From positions 1 to 5,181 of the forward strand of contig JAQSXM010000276.1 of assembly GCA_029256645.1 (NCBI GenBank): DNA of 5,181 nt. The letters are read 5' to 3'. Of this stretch, positions 1-5,181 are shown one piece after another (position 1 is the first letter of the stretch; each line of letters begins with the position of its first letter). A program made the translations under genes and the position numbers. Origin of the DNA: Sporomusa sp. Its GTDB lineage: Bacteria > Bacillota_C > Negativicutes > Sporomusales > Sporomusaceae. The notes beneath the pieces are model-generated. The model was not told where the DNA came from. It saw only the letters and a list, made by a program, of their open reading frames with translations, and ran no database searches.

Positions 1-97
1 GTAACCTTATTTGTTTTGGGGATTGGTTATTGGCGTAAAAATCGCGCTAATGAAGCCGGTAAACAAGCAAATGAAGCCAAGTGCAGCGACGAGAAGC

Positions 98-1186
98 ATG
101 GAGCTTGACCCGCGGTTTGCCCAGTCACTTGTTGATATTGTGGCAGCAGAACTAAAGAAGAATGTTAATATTACCGATAATCACGGCGTTATTATTGCTT
201 CCTTCAGTAAAGAGCGTGTGTCGCATATCCATGAGGCAGCTGCCCGGATGCTGATAAGCGGTCCTATCCGGGAATTCTCGGTTACGGCAGAGGAAGAGCT
301 ACAGCTTAAAGGCGTCAGGCAAGGGTTTAATGTTCCGATTATGTTTGGCGACGGCTGTGTTGGCGTTATTGGTGTTACCGGAACTCCCGACACGGCCGCG
401 CCTTATGCCCGCCTGGCAGCCAAATTTGTTGAAGCAGCTTTAGAATCTAATGCCAGGCAGGAAAAATTGGTGCGGGCCCTTAAGGAAAAAGAAGAGCTTC
501 AATCCATTCTTTTGAGCAAAATAATTAGTGTCCAGGAAGAAGAGCGAAAAAAGATTTCACGGGAACTTCATGATGAAACAAGCCAGGCACTGACGTCAAT
601 CATTGTTGGTCTCAGGGTATTGTCTGAGCATGTCAATAGTGAAGGCGAACGGGAAAAAATTTTGGGAATGCGGGACTTAGCAGTAAAAACACTGGAGGAT
701 GTCCACCATCTGGCTGTACAGCTTAGACCTGCTCTATTAGATGATCTGGGATTGGTGGCGGCTGCCCAAAAGTATGTAGAAAACTATTCCCGTCAATATA
801 GTATTGCCGTAGAGCTTAATGTCATCAACCTGTCGCGGCAGCGATTTTTACCTGAAATTGAAATTACATTATACCGTATTTTGCAGGAAGCCCTGACAAA
901 TATCGCCAAACATGCGAAAGCGACCCAGGTCAGAGTACGGCTAAAGAAGCAGCGTGATAAGCTAATACTAACCGTCACAGATAATGGGATTGGGTTTAAT
1001 GCCGGTATTTTAAACGGTGTTGGCAGTGATACCTGTCTTGGCATTCATGGTATGCATGAGCGAATCGCTTTGTTGTTAGGTGAGTTTTATATTGATTCGG
1101 CCGAAGGGAAGGGTACAGTAATTACTGTAGAGATACCACTTTGTCGCCGTAAAAAAACAGAAAGCGGTTTGGGCCAAGCCCATTAA
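98..1186 (+). CDS. Cytoplasmic sensor histidine kinase with CdaR-type sugar-diacid recognition domain (HisKA_3 / HATPase_c)
   Basis: Two-component kinase, probably autophosphorylating on histidine in response to a small cytoplasmic hydroxyacid or diacid. Counting from the ATG at 98 (362 aa), residues about 1-120 match the sugar-diacid recognition domain of CdaR regulators (motifs NVNITD, GVIIAS, KGVRQGFNVPI, GVIGVTG). A short charged coiled stretch follows (about 120-152), then a HisKA_3 dimerisation helix with ELHDETSQ. His158 is the phosphosite and Asp159/Gln163 form the DxxxQ phosphatase motif. The ATPase domain shows an N box (EALTN, 264-268), G1 (DNGIGF, 295-300), G2 (LGIHGM) and GKGT. 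No transmembrane segment or signal peptide is seen. The frame opens after a TAA at 2-4, so TTG 11, ATG 50 and ATG 71 are also possible starts. I chose 98 because CdaR-type proteins begin just before the LDxxxAQ helix; its ribosome site (GAGAAG) is weak. It converges on glcF. The cognate regulator is probably the one at 4164-4820. Confidence 0.9.
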   Translation: MELDPRFAQSLVDIVAAELKKNVNITDNHGVIIASFSKERVSHIHEAAARMLISGPIREFSVTAEEELQLKGVRQGFNVPIMFGDGCVGVIGVTGTPDTAAPYARLAAKFVEAALESNARQEKLVRALKEKEELQSILLSKIISVQEEERKKISRELHDETSQALTSIIVGLRVLSEHVNSEGEREKILGMRDLAVKTLEDVHHLAVQLRPALLDDLGLVAAAQKYVENYSRQYSIAVELNVINLSRQRFLPEIEITLYRILQEALTNIAKHAKATQVRVRLKKQRDKLILTVTDNGIGFNAGILNGVGSDTCLGIHGMHERIALLLGEFYIDSAEGKGTVITVEIPLCRRKKTESGLGQAH

Positions 1187-1202
1187 CCGCTTTCTGTTTT
1201 TT
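1152..1202. terminator. Bidirectional intrinsic terminator between kinase gene and glcF
   Basis: A perfect 18-bp inverted repeat: AAAAAACAGAAAGCGGTT at 1152-1169 pairs with 1185-1202. Inside it lies a further 5-bp stem, TGGGC/GCCCA (1170-1174 with 1178-1182), closed by a CAA loop, with only two unpaired bases (1183-1184). The outer arms supply a T tract on the + strand and, from the A run at 1151-1157, a T tract on the minus strand. It can therefore stop transcripts from both converging units. The kinase stop codon TAA (1184-1186) lies within it, so the last ten or so kinase residues are encoded by terminator sequence. Confidence 0.93.
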
Positions 1203-1222
1203 AAAAGGAAGTGCCATATTAT

Positions 1223-1273
1223 TGCTTGTAATGATTGTGGGGGGTGAGTCAGACCATCCAAATCTTACAAGCA
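1223..1273. repeat. Long imperfect hairpin in the convergent intergenic region, downstream of glcF
   Basis: TGCTTGTAA (1223-1231) pairs with TTACAAGCA (1265-1273). The stem continues inward, with a one-base bulge, through GATT/AATC (1233-1236 with 1261-1264), TGG/CCA (1238-1240 with 1258-1260) and GGT/ACC (1243-1245 with 1253-1255), ending in a seven-base loop. That makes 19 paired positions. Neither side has a T tract, so it is not a classical terminator. It would lie in the 3' untranslated part of the glcDF message, 15 bases past the glcF stop, where it could protect the transcript end. Function unknown. Confidence 0.6.
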
Positions 1274-1287
1274 TTTATGAAGTAGAA

Positions 1288-2610
1288 TTACTTCTTTTGG
1301 CCTGCTTTATAAGCCTTATCCAATAACTGAATCACATGAACAACATTCTGATTCAGGTTGTTTTGGACAAGACCGTCAATAATATGCATCCGGCAGGTAC
1401 CGCAGCTTGTAGCTACAGTATCGGCCTTGGTTGCAGCAATATTGGTGATTTTGCGATCATTAATTTTGCGGGAGATTTCGTAGTTAGCAAGGCTGAATGA
1501 GCCGCCTGATCCGCAACAGCGGTCGGCATCTTTCATCTCTACGAAATTTAGTCCGGGTATGGATTTTAGAATTTGGCGTGGTTGTACAGTTACTTTGATA
1601 CCGCGGGCCATATGGCACGGGTCATGCATAGTAACTGTGGCATTAACCGGGCCTAGTTTGTTTTTGTCAATTTTTACAACATCAACTAAAAACTCACTGA
1701 TTTCATAGGTCTTTTTCGCCAGTTTCTCTGCACGCGCCTTCATGGCCGGGTCGTCATGGAACAGTTCGACAAATTCAATCTTCCATGCTTCTGTGCAGGA
1801 ACCGCAGGCAGCAATGATATAATCAACATTATATTGTTCAAAAACCTCAATGTTGTGTTTGGCTAAAAGTTTTGCAGACTCCACATCGCCGGACATATAG
1901 ATAGGAGTACCACAGCAGTGCTGCAGGGCCGGGATAACGATTTCGATGTTGTTGGCCTTCAGGACATCAATAACAGCCTGACCAACATCAGTATAGATAT
2001 AGTTGATTGTGCACCCGGTAAAGAAACCAACCTTCATTTTAGGTTTGTCGGCTTTAATGACTTCCGGATGCTGGTTTCTTAACGGGGATGTGGCAAAGGG
2101 GGCTGTTACGCGGCGTTTATCAAGCCCCGGCATTGGAAAGCGGGCTACCGCGGCCATCGGGCGGGGCAGTTTTTTAAAGCTTAACGGACCGAAGAGGCCA
2201 GCCATCCTTAGTGCTAAATCGAACATAGTCCGGTTCTTCAATAGATTAAATACTTGTTTTTTAACCGGATGGAGACCGCGCGCTTTTACGGCAGCCTGTC
2301 GACCGCGCACAATAAGTTCATCGGCCGGTACGCCGCAAGGACATTTTACTGTACATGCTTTACAGGATACACATTTCGTCATCCACTTATCAAAGTTTTC
2401 ACTAATAGGAATCTTACCGCTTAATACGGCTTCCATTAGTGCGAGCTTACCTCTGGCAACTGCGGTTTCGGTGCCCAATTCCTTATAGATCGGGCACACC
2501 TCCATACAGTTGCCGCACTTCATACAGTTGGCAAGCGCGTCCTGGAGATCGGCTAACAACTCTTTATCGCTCTCATTAATTGCTTGCGCTGTAACAGGTT
2601 TATCACTCAT
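1288..2610 (-). CDS. glcF: Glycolate/D-lactate oxidase-type iron-sulfur subunit GlcF
   Basis: Predicted 440-aa electron-transfer subunit that takes electrons from the flavoprotein GlcD during 2-hydroxyacid oxidation. Two 4Fe-4S ferredoxin-type motifs are near the N terminus: CxxCxxCxxxCP at C29, C32, C35, C39 and a second at C80, C83, C86, C90. Two CCG (heterodisulfide reductase-like) domains follow: C200, C232-C233-G (HCCGTP) with C269/C272, and C332, C365-C366-G with C403/C406. All expected cysteines are present, so the protein looks intact. Length is in the usual range for GlcF of Firmicutes. No signal peptide or membrane helix is visible, so it is cytoplasmic or peripherally bound. Its start lies one base after the glcD stop, and its ribosome site GGGAGAG (2618-2624, 7-nt spacer) is inside the glcD end, implying coupled translation. 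The substrate (glycolate, lactate, glycerate or another) cannot be decided from this subunit. Confidence 0.93.
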   Translation of the reverse strand: MSDKPVTAQAINESDKELLADLQDALANCMKCGNCMEVCPIYKELGTETAVARGKLALMEAVLSGKIPISENFDKWMTKCVSCKACTVKCPCGVPADELIVRGRQAAVKARGLHPVKKQVFNLLKNRTMFDLALRMAGLFGPLSFKKLPRPMAAVARFPMPGLDKRRVTAPFATSPLRNQHPEVIKADKPKMKVGFFTGCTINYIYTDVGQAVIDVLKANNIEIVIPALQHCCGTPIYMSGDVESAKLLAKHNIEVFEQYNVDYIIAACGSCTEAWKIEFVELFHDDPAMKARAEKLAKKTYEISEFLVDVVKIDKNKLGPVNATVTMHDPCHMARGIKVTVQPRQILKSIPGLNFVEMKDADRCCGSGGSFSLANYEISRKINDRKITNIAATKADTVATSCGTCRMHIIDGLVQNNLNQNVVHVIQLLDKAYKAGQKK

Positions 2611-2611
2611 T

Positions 2612-3994
2612 TTAACACTCTCCCACTAGTTTGCCAGGATTCAAAATGAGGTTAGGGTCAAGGGCGCGTTTGATACTTTTCATAGCTTCCATGGCTACCG
2701 GTCCAAACTGATCTTCCATATATTTAAGCTTGCCCAGGCCAATGCCATGTTCGCCCGAAAGCGTACCGCCCAGCTTAATTGCAGTGCTGAAAATTTCATC
2801 CATGGCTTTATAGACACGATCCATCTCTTCTTTATCGCGAATATCGCAAACAATGGTAGGATGCATATTGCCGTCGCCGGCATGGCCGAAGGTTCCGATC
2901 GTTACATTATATTTAGCGGCAATTTGGTTTACGGCACGAATCATATCAGGCACCTTGTTGCGCGGGACGGTAGCGTCTTCAACAAAGGTAGTGGGGCGGA
3001 GTTTCGCCAGAGCTGGCAGTGCCGCGCGGCGGGCAGCCCACAACTTATCACGTTCGGCCGCGTCTTTCGCCAGCTTGACTTCGTCAGCCTTACAGGTTTT
3101 TAATACCTCCATAACTTTGGCCGCTTCTTTTTCCACAACCTCTGGAATGCCGTCGACCTCGATAAGCAAGACAGCCTCAGCATCGATCGGCAATCCTACT
3201 TTGGCATAATCTTCAACAGTGCGGATTGTGGGGTTATCCATGATTTCCAGTGTTGCAGGAATAATTTTGGCCGCAATGATTGCCGCAATCGCATTGCCGG
3301 CATTATCGAGATTTTTAAAAATAGCCATCATGCTCTTTTTAGCCTCCGGGGCCGGTACCAGCTTAACAATAATCTTGGTAATTACACCTAAAGTACCCTC
3401 GGCACCGGTAAAGAGTTTGGTCATGTCGTAACCGGACACATCTTTTACATTTTTACCGCCCACATTCATAACCTGCCCGCTGGCAAGGACAATCTCAAGA
3501 CCCATTACATAGTGTTTGGTTACACCGTATTTGAGTCCGCGCAGACCACCGGCATTTTCAGAAACAGTGCCGCCTAAGGTTGCAGTAGTTACTGTGCCGG
3601 GATCAGGCGGGTAAATGAGGCCGTAGGCTTCGACTGCTTTATTAAGGTCGGACACAATGAGACCAGGTTCAGCCACAGCTACCAGGTTTTCAGTGTCGAT
3701 TTCAATCAGCTTGTTCATTCGTGTCATCAGCAGGACAATGCCGCCTTTGGTGGGGACAGTACCGGCACTCAGGTTGGTGCCTGAGCCACGGGTATACACG
3801 GGAATCTTCTCAGCGTTAGCCAATGCTAATACTTTGGCTATTTCTTCGGTGGTTGCCGGTTTGATTACCGCATCAGGCATGTGAGAAAAGCCAGGGGTAG
3901 CGTCATAAGAATAGCAGTGCAGGTCCTCCACACTTGTCAGAACGTGTTCATCGCCAACAATTTTTTTGAACGCGTCAATATGTTGCTTTTGCAT
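2612..3994 (-). CDS. glcD: FAD-linked 2-hydroxyacid oxidase/dehydrogenase GlcD (glycolate or D-lactate)
   Basis: Predicted 460-aa flavoprotein that oxidises a 2-hydroxyacid to the 2-oxoacid. Residues about 38-210 form the PCMH-type FAD-binding domain, with RGSGTNLSAG (69-78), PPDPGT (129-134), GGTVSENAGG (141-150) and GYDMTKLFTGAEGTLG (188-203). Residues about 215-455 form the FAD-oxidase C-terminal domain with GHAGDGNMH (370-378) and SGEHGIG (413-419). By analogy with D-2-hydroxyacid dehydrogenases, His371, His378 and Glu415 would bind the metal ion and His416 would be the catalytic base. The protein is full length with no break. The start at 3994 is set by AAAGGAG (4004-4010) with a 9-nt spacer. 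Glycolate, D-lactate and D-glycerate are all possible substrates. Glycolate is slightly favoured because GlcD/GlcF pairs commonly sit with diacid-domain regulators. No GlcE, EtfAB or permease gene is in the window. Confidence 0.93.
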   Translation of the reverse strand: MQKQHIDAFKKIVGDEHVLTSVEDLHCYSYDATPGFSHMPDAVIKPATTEEIAKVLALANAEKIPVYTRGSGTNLSAGTVPTKGGIVLLMTRMNKLIEIDTENLVAVAEPGLIVSDLNKAVEAYGLIYPPDPGTVTTATLGGTVSENAGGLRGLKYGVTKHYVMGLEIVLASGQVMNVGGKNVKDVSGYDMTKLFTGAEGTLGVITKIIVKLVPAPEAKKSMMAIFKNLDNAGNAIAAIIAAKIIPATLEIMDNPTIRTVEDYAKVGLPIDAEAVLLIEVDGIPEVVEKEAAKVMEVLKTCKADEVKLAKDAAERDKLWAARRAALPALAKLRPTTFVEDATVPRNKVPDMIRAVNQIAAKYNVTIGTFGHAGDGNMHPTIVCDIRDKEEMDRVYKAMDEIFSTAIKLGGTLSGEHGIGLGKLKYMEDQFGPVAMEAMKSIKRALDPNLILNPGKLVGEC

Positions 3995-4039
3995 TTGCTC
4001 AGGCTCCTTTATTTTTTAAATTTTCACAACTTATAGGAC

Positions 4040-4068
4040 ATAGTACTTTTAACATTATTCTCGCTAAA
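4040..4068 (-). promoter_or_regulatory. Candidate glcDF promoter
   Basis: On the minus strand TTTAGC (4063-4068) and TACTAT (4040-4045) are separated by 17 bases and would place the transcript start about 40 bases before glcD. The match to the housekeeping consensus is weak (3/6 and 4/6), as expected for an activator-dependent promoter. The -10 candidate overlaps the sequence that recurs upstream of the regulator gene. The rest of the 169-base gap (3995-4163) holds the glcD ribosome site, an imperfect CTTAC/GTAAG repeat (4093-4113) and two copies of AAAGTGC (4114-4120, 4151-4157). No clear terminator is seen for the regulator gene, so read-through from it into glcDF is possible. Confidence 0.3.
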
Positions 4069-4163
4069 CTTTGCATAAATGTAAATCAGGTACTTACCCT
4101 AAAATAAAGTAAGAAAGTGCCGTAAGCAGTTGTAGGGCGATATCCGACAAAAAGTGCTGATTT

Positions 4164-4820
4164 TCACGTGCTAATCAATTTGTATTGGAGGGCATAATTA
4201 ACAAGCTCTGATTTTTTTCGTACATTTAATTTATTCATGATTCGTGACCGGTAAGTGTCGACCGTCTTGGAGCTAAGTGATAAGTGTTCAGCAATTTCGC
4301 TATTAGTATGCCCCTGCGCCAGCAATCTAAGCACTTGACGTTCCCGGCTGCTCAACAAGGTATAGGGATCGCGCTGGTCACTTTTTTCATTATTTACCCG
4401 CAACAGACTGGTTAAAAGTGTTTGCGACATGGTTTCATTCAGGTACTTTTTTCCTGAATGAATTTTTATAATGCCTTCAACAAGTTCAGTATCAGCCGAT
4501 TTCTTTAAGACATAGCCGTCAGCACCGGCTCGCATAACCTCTTTAATATACTCATCATCATCGTACATTGTGAGGACAAGAATACGGCAGGAAAGACCAC
4601 GGGACTTTATCTCTTTAATACAGTCGACCCCACTCATGACTGGCATGGATATATCCAGCAACAGCACGTCAGGACGCAATTCTTCCACCATAGTAAATGC
4701 TTGTTGACCGTCCCCGGCTTCCCCAATAACCTCAAAGAGGGGCGAACAGTTCAGCAGTGCTTTAAGCCCGGAACGCAGTACGGCGTGGTCATCGGCAATA
4801 ACAATACGAATTTTTTCCAT
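4164..4820 (-). CDS. NarL/FixJ-family response regulator (receiver + LuxR-type HTH)
   Basis: A 218-aa DNA-binding response regulator. The receiver domain spans residues about 3-120: acidic pair Asp10/Asp11, phospho-acceptor Asp56 (LLLDISMP), switch Thr84 and Lys106 are all present, so it should be phosphorylatable. A short linker leads to a LuxR-type helix-turn-helix at about 154-212 (LSSRERQVLRLLAQGHTNSE and the recognition helix SSKTVDTYRSRIMNKL). This class pairs with HisKA_3 kinases, and the only kinase in view is the diacid-domain kinase at 98-1186. I infer that they are partners although about 3 kb and the glcDF genes separate them. The frame stays open to an ATG at 4892, but the start at 4820 is preferred: it has a good ribosome site and the MEKIRIVIADDH start is standard. 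The gene lies upstream of glcDF on the same strand. Its direct targets are inferred, most likely glcDF and perhaps itself. Confidence 0.93.
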   Translation of the reverse strand: MEKIRIVIADDHAVLRSGLKALLNCSPLFEVIGEAGDGQQAFTMVEELRPDVLLLDISMPVMSGVDCIKEIKSRGLSCRILVLTMYDDDEYIKEVMRAGADGYVLKKSADTELVEGIIKIHSGKKYLNETMSQTLLTSLLRVNNEKSDQRDPYTLLSSRERQVLRLLAQGHTNSEIAEHLSLSSKTVDTYRSRIMNKLNVRKKSELVNYALQYKLIST

Positions 4821-4828
4821 TGCGTATA

Positions 4829-4835
4829 CTCCCCT
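4829..4835 (-). promoter_or_regulatory. Ribosome binding site that fixes the response regulator start
   Basis: Minus-strand AGGGGAG lies 8 bases before the ATG at 4820. The alternative ATG at 4892 would add 24 residues that do not resemble a receiver domain, and it lacks a comparable site. Confidence 0.8.
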
Positions 4836-4882
4836 TTTAAATCCTAATAACAAATTTATATAAAGTTTAAGTTTTTTTCCAC

Positions 4883-4917
4883 TTATGTACATTATTATGT
4901 TACAATGAGATAGTACT
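4883..4917 (-). promoter_or_regulatory. AT-rich promoter/operator region of the response regulator gene
   Basis: Between 4836 and 4940 the DNA is very AT-rich and holds several short repeats. These are the 8-bp palindrome ATGTACAT (4885-4892), two near-identical copies of TTATGT(T)ACA 12 bases apart (4883-4891 and 4895-4904), and ATAGTACT (4910-4917), which also occurs before glcD. NarL-type regulators often bind such short paired sites, so autoregulation is plausible. On the + strand TGTTACAAT (4898-4906) resembles an extended -10 facing the other way. I found no convincing -35/-10 pair for the regulator gene and do not assign a transcription start. Confidence 0.35.
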
Positions 4918-5020
4918 AAATATCAATTATTATTTGTCAGAATGGGGTTTGCTACTATGATTATGTTTGCCGTAGCATTATTGGAATTGTCGGCTAATAT
5001 AACAGAATAGTCAATTATGG

Positions 5021-5173
5021 TGCACATAGAATGGCAGCGCTGGACATCTGGCGGTCGTACTGTGTGCAATTTCTATTTCTGACCTAGTACCTTGTCAGCC
5101 CTAATCCAGTGAATACTGACGGTCTATTTTCCGCAACCCTTCGTTGTCGTCAGTCAGCATACGTCCGGTATGC
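5021..5173. repeat. Chain of four inverted repeats, possible dispersed repeat or structured RNA
   Basis: This stretch is visibly more GC-rich than the DNA before it and contains four successive inverted repeats. (1) TGCACATAG (5021-5029) with CTGTGTGCA (5060-5068), 9 pairs including one G-T, enclosing the palindrome CAGCGCTG (5035-5042). (2) CTGAC/GTCAG (5079-5083 with 5094-5098). (3) ACTGACG/CGTCAGT (5115-5121 with 5148-5154), enclosing CAAC/GTTG (5134-5137 with 5143-5146). (4) GCATAC/GTATGC (5157-5162 with 5168-5173). It continues towards the window edge with a pyrimidine run. On the minus strand 5101-5181 is also open for 26 codons ending in TAG, so the end of an unrecognised gene cannot be excluded. 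I see no match to a riboswitch, tRNA or insertion-sequence end that I know. Confidence 0.4.
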
Positions 5174-5181
5174 CTCCCTCC

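Noticed and set aside
11..50. Transmembrane or signal segment at the kinase N terminus if started at TTG 11
   Set aside because: The hydrophobic run is too short (about 13 residues) and interrupted by lysine; the sensor domain family is cytoplasmic.
2003..2488. 161-codon + strand open frame
   Set aside because: It lies wholly antisense to glcF, whose cysteine motifs and domain order are intact; its peptide shows no domain and it has no plausible ribosome site.
2747..3209. Two overlapping 118-codon + strand open frames
   Set aside because: Both are antisense to the conserved C-terminal half of glcD and have no recognisable protein features.
4105..4125. Possible sigma-54 promoter on the minus strand (CGGCAC)
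   Set aside because: The -12 TTGC part is absent at the required spacing, and a NarL-type regulator lacks the AAA+ domain needed for sigma-54 activation.
4821..4892. 24-residue N-terminal extension of the response regulator
   Set aside because: The receiver domain starts at the ATG at 4820, which has a good ribosome site 8 bases upstream; the extension is encoded by AT-rich promoter-like DNA.
4923..5018. TCAATTAT direct repeat (4923-4930 and 5011-5018) as a possible target-site duplication
   Set aside because: The 80-base interval has no terminal inverted repeats or transposase remnant, and an AT-rich 8-mer can recur by chance.
5017..5082. 22-codon + strand frame from ATG 5017
   Set aside because: No ribosome site, unrelated composition, and it coincides with the inverted-repeat stretch; a chance frame is likelier.

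Overview
The window looks like a chromosomal piece of an anaerobic, Gram-negative-staining Firmicute, most likely Negativicutes of the Sporomusa/Pelosinus type. This rests on protein style, strong purine-rich ribosome binding sites, moderate GC with AT-rich intergenic DNA, and the gene content. It is an inference from recall, not a database match.

Layout. A cytoplasmic sensor histidine kinase is on the + strand (about 98-1186). It is converging with three minus-strand genes: a NarL/FixJ-type response regulator (4820 down to 4164), then glcD (3994 down to 2612), then glcF (2610 down to 1288). A very strong two-way intrinsic terminator (1152-1202) sits between the converging units and contains the kinase stop codon. 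A second, non-terminator hairpin (1223-1273) lies between it and the glcF end. glcD and glcF are separated by one base and are clearly translationally coupled. The 169-base gap between the regulator and glcD holds a weak promoter candidate and no obvious terminator. The last 360 bases hold the regulator's AT-rich promoter region and then a more GC-rich stretch with four successive inverted repeats (5021-5173). I could not assign that stretch to a known element.

How the genes fit together. GlcD (FAD, PCMH/VAO family) oxidises a 2-hydroxyacid such as glycolate or D-lactate, and GlcF (two 4Fe-4S sites and two CCG domains) passes on the electrons. The kinase carries the N-terminal sugar-diacid recognition domain of CdaR-type regulators in place of a membrane sensor. 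It ends in a HisKA_3/HATPase module, the class that normally pairs with LuxR-type (NarL) response regulators such as the one encoded here. The simplest model is that the kinase senses a hydroxyacid in the cytoplasm and signals through the regulator to control glcDF, possibly together with the regulator gene itself. An 11-base sequence repeated with one mismatch upstream of glcD and of the regulator gene would suit a shared control site. None of this is proven by sequence alone.
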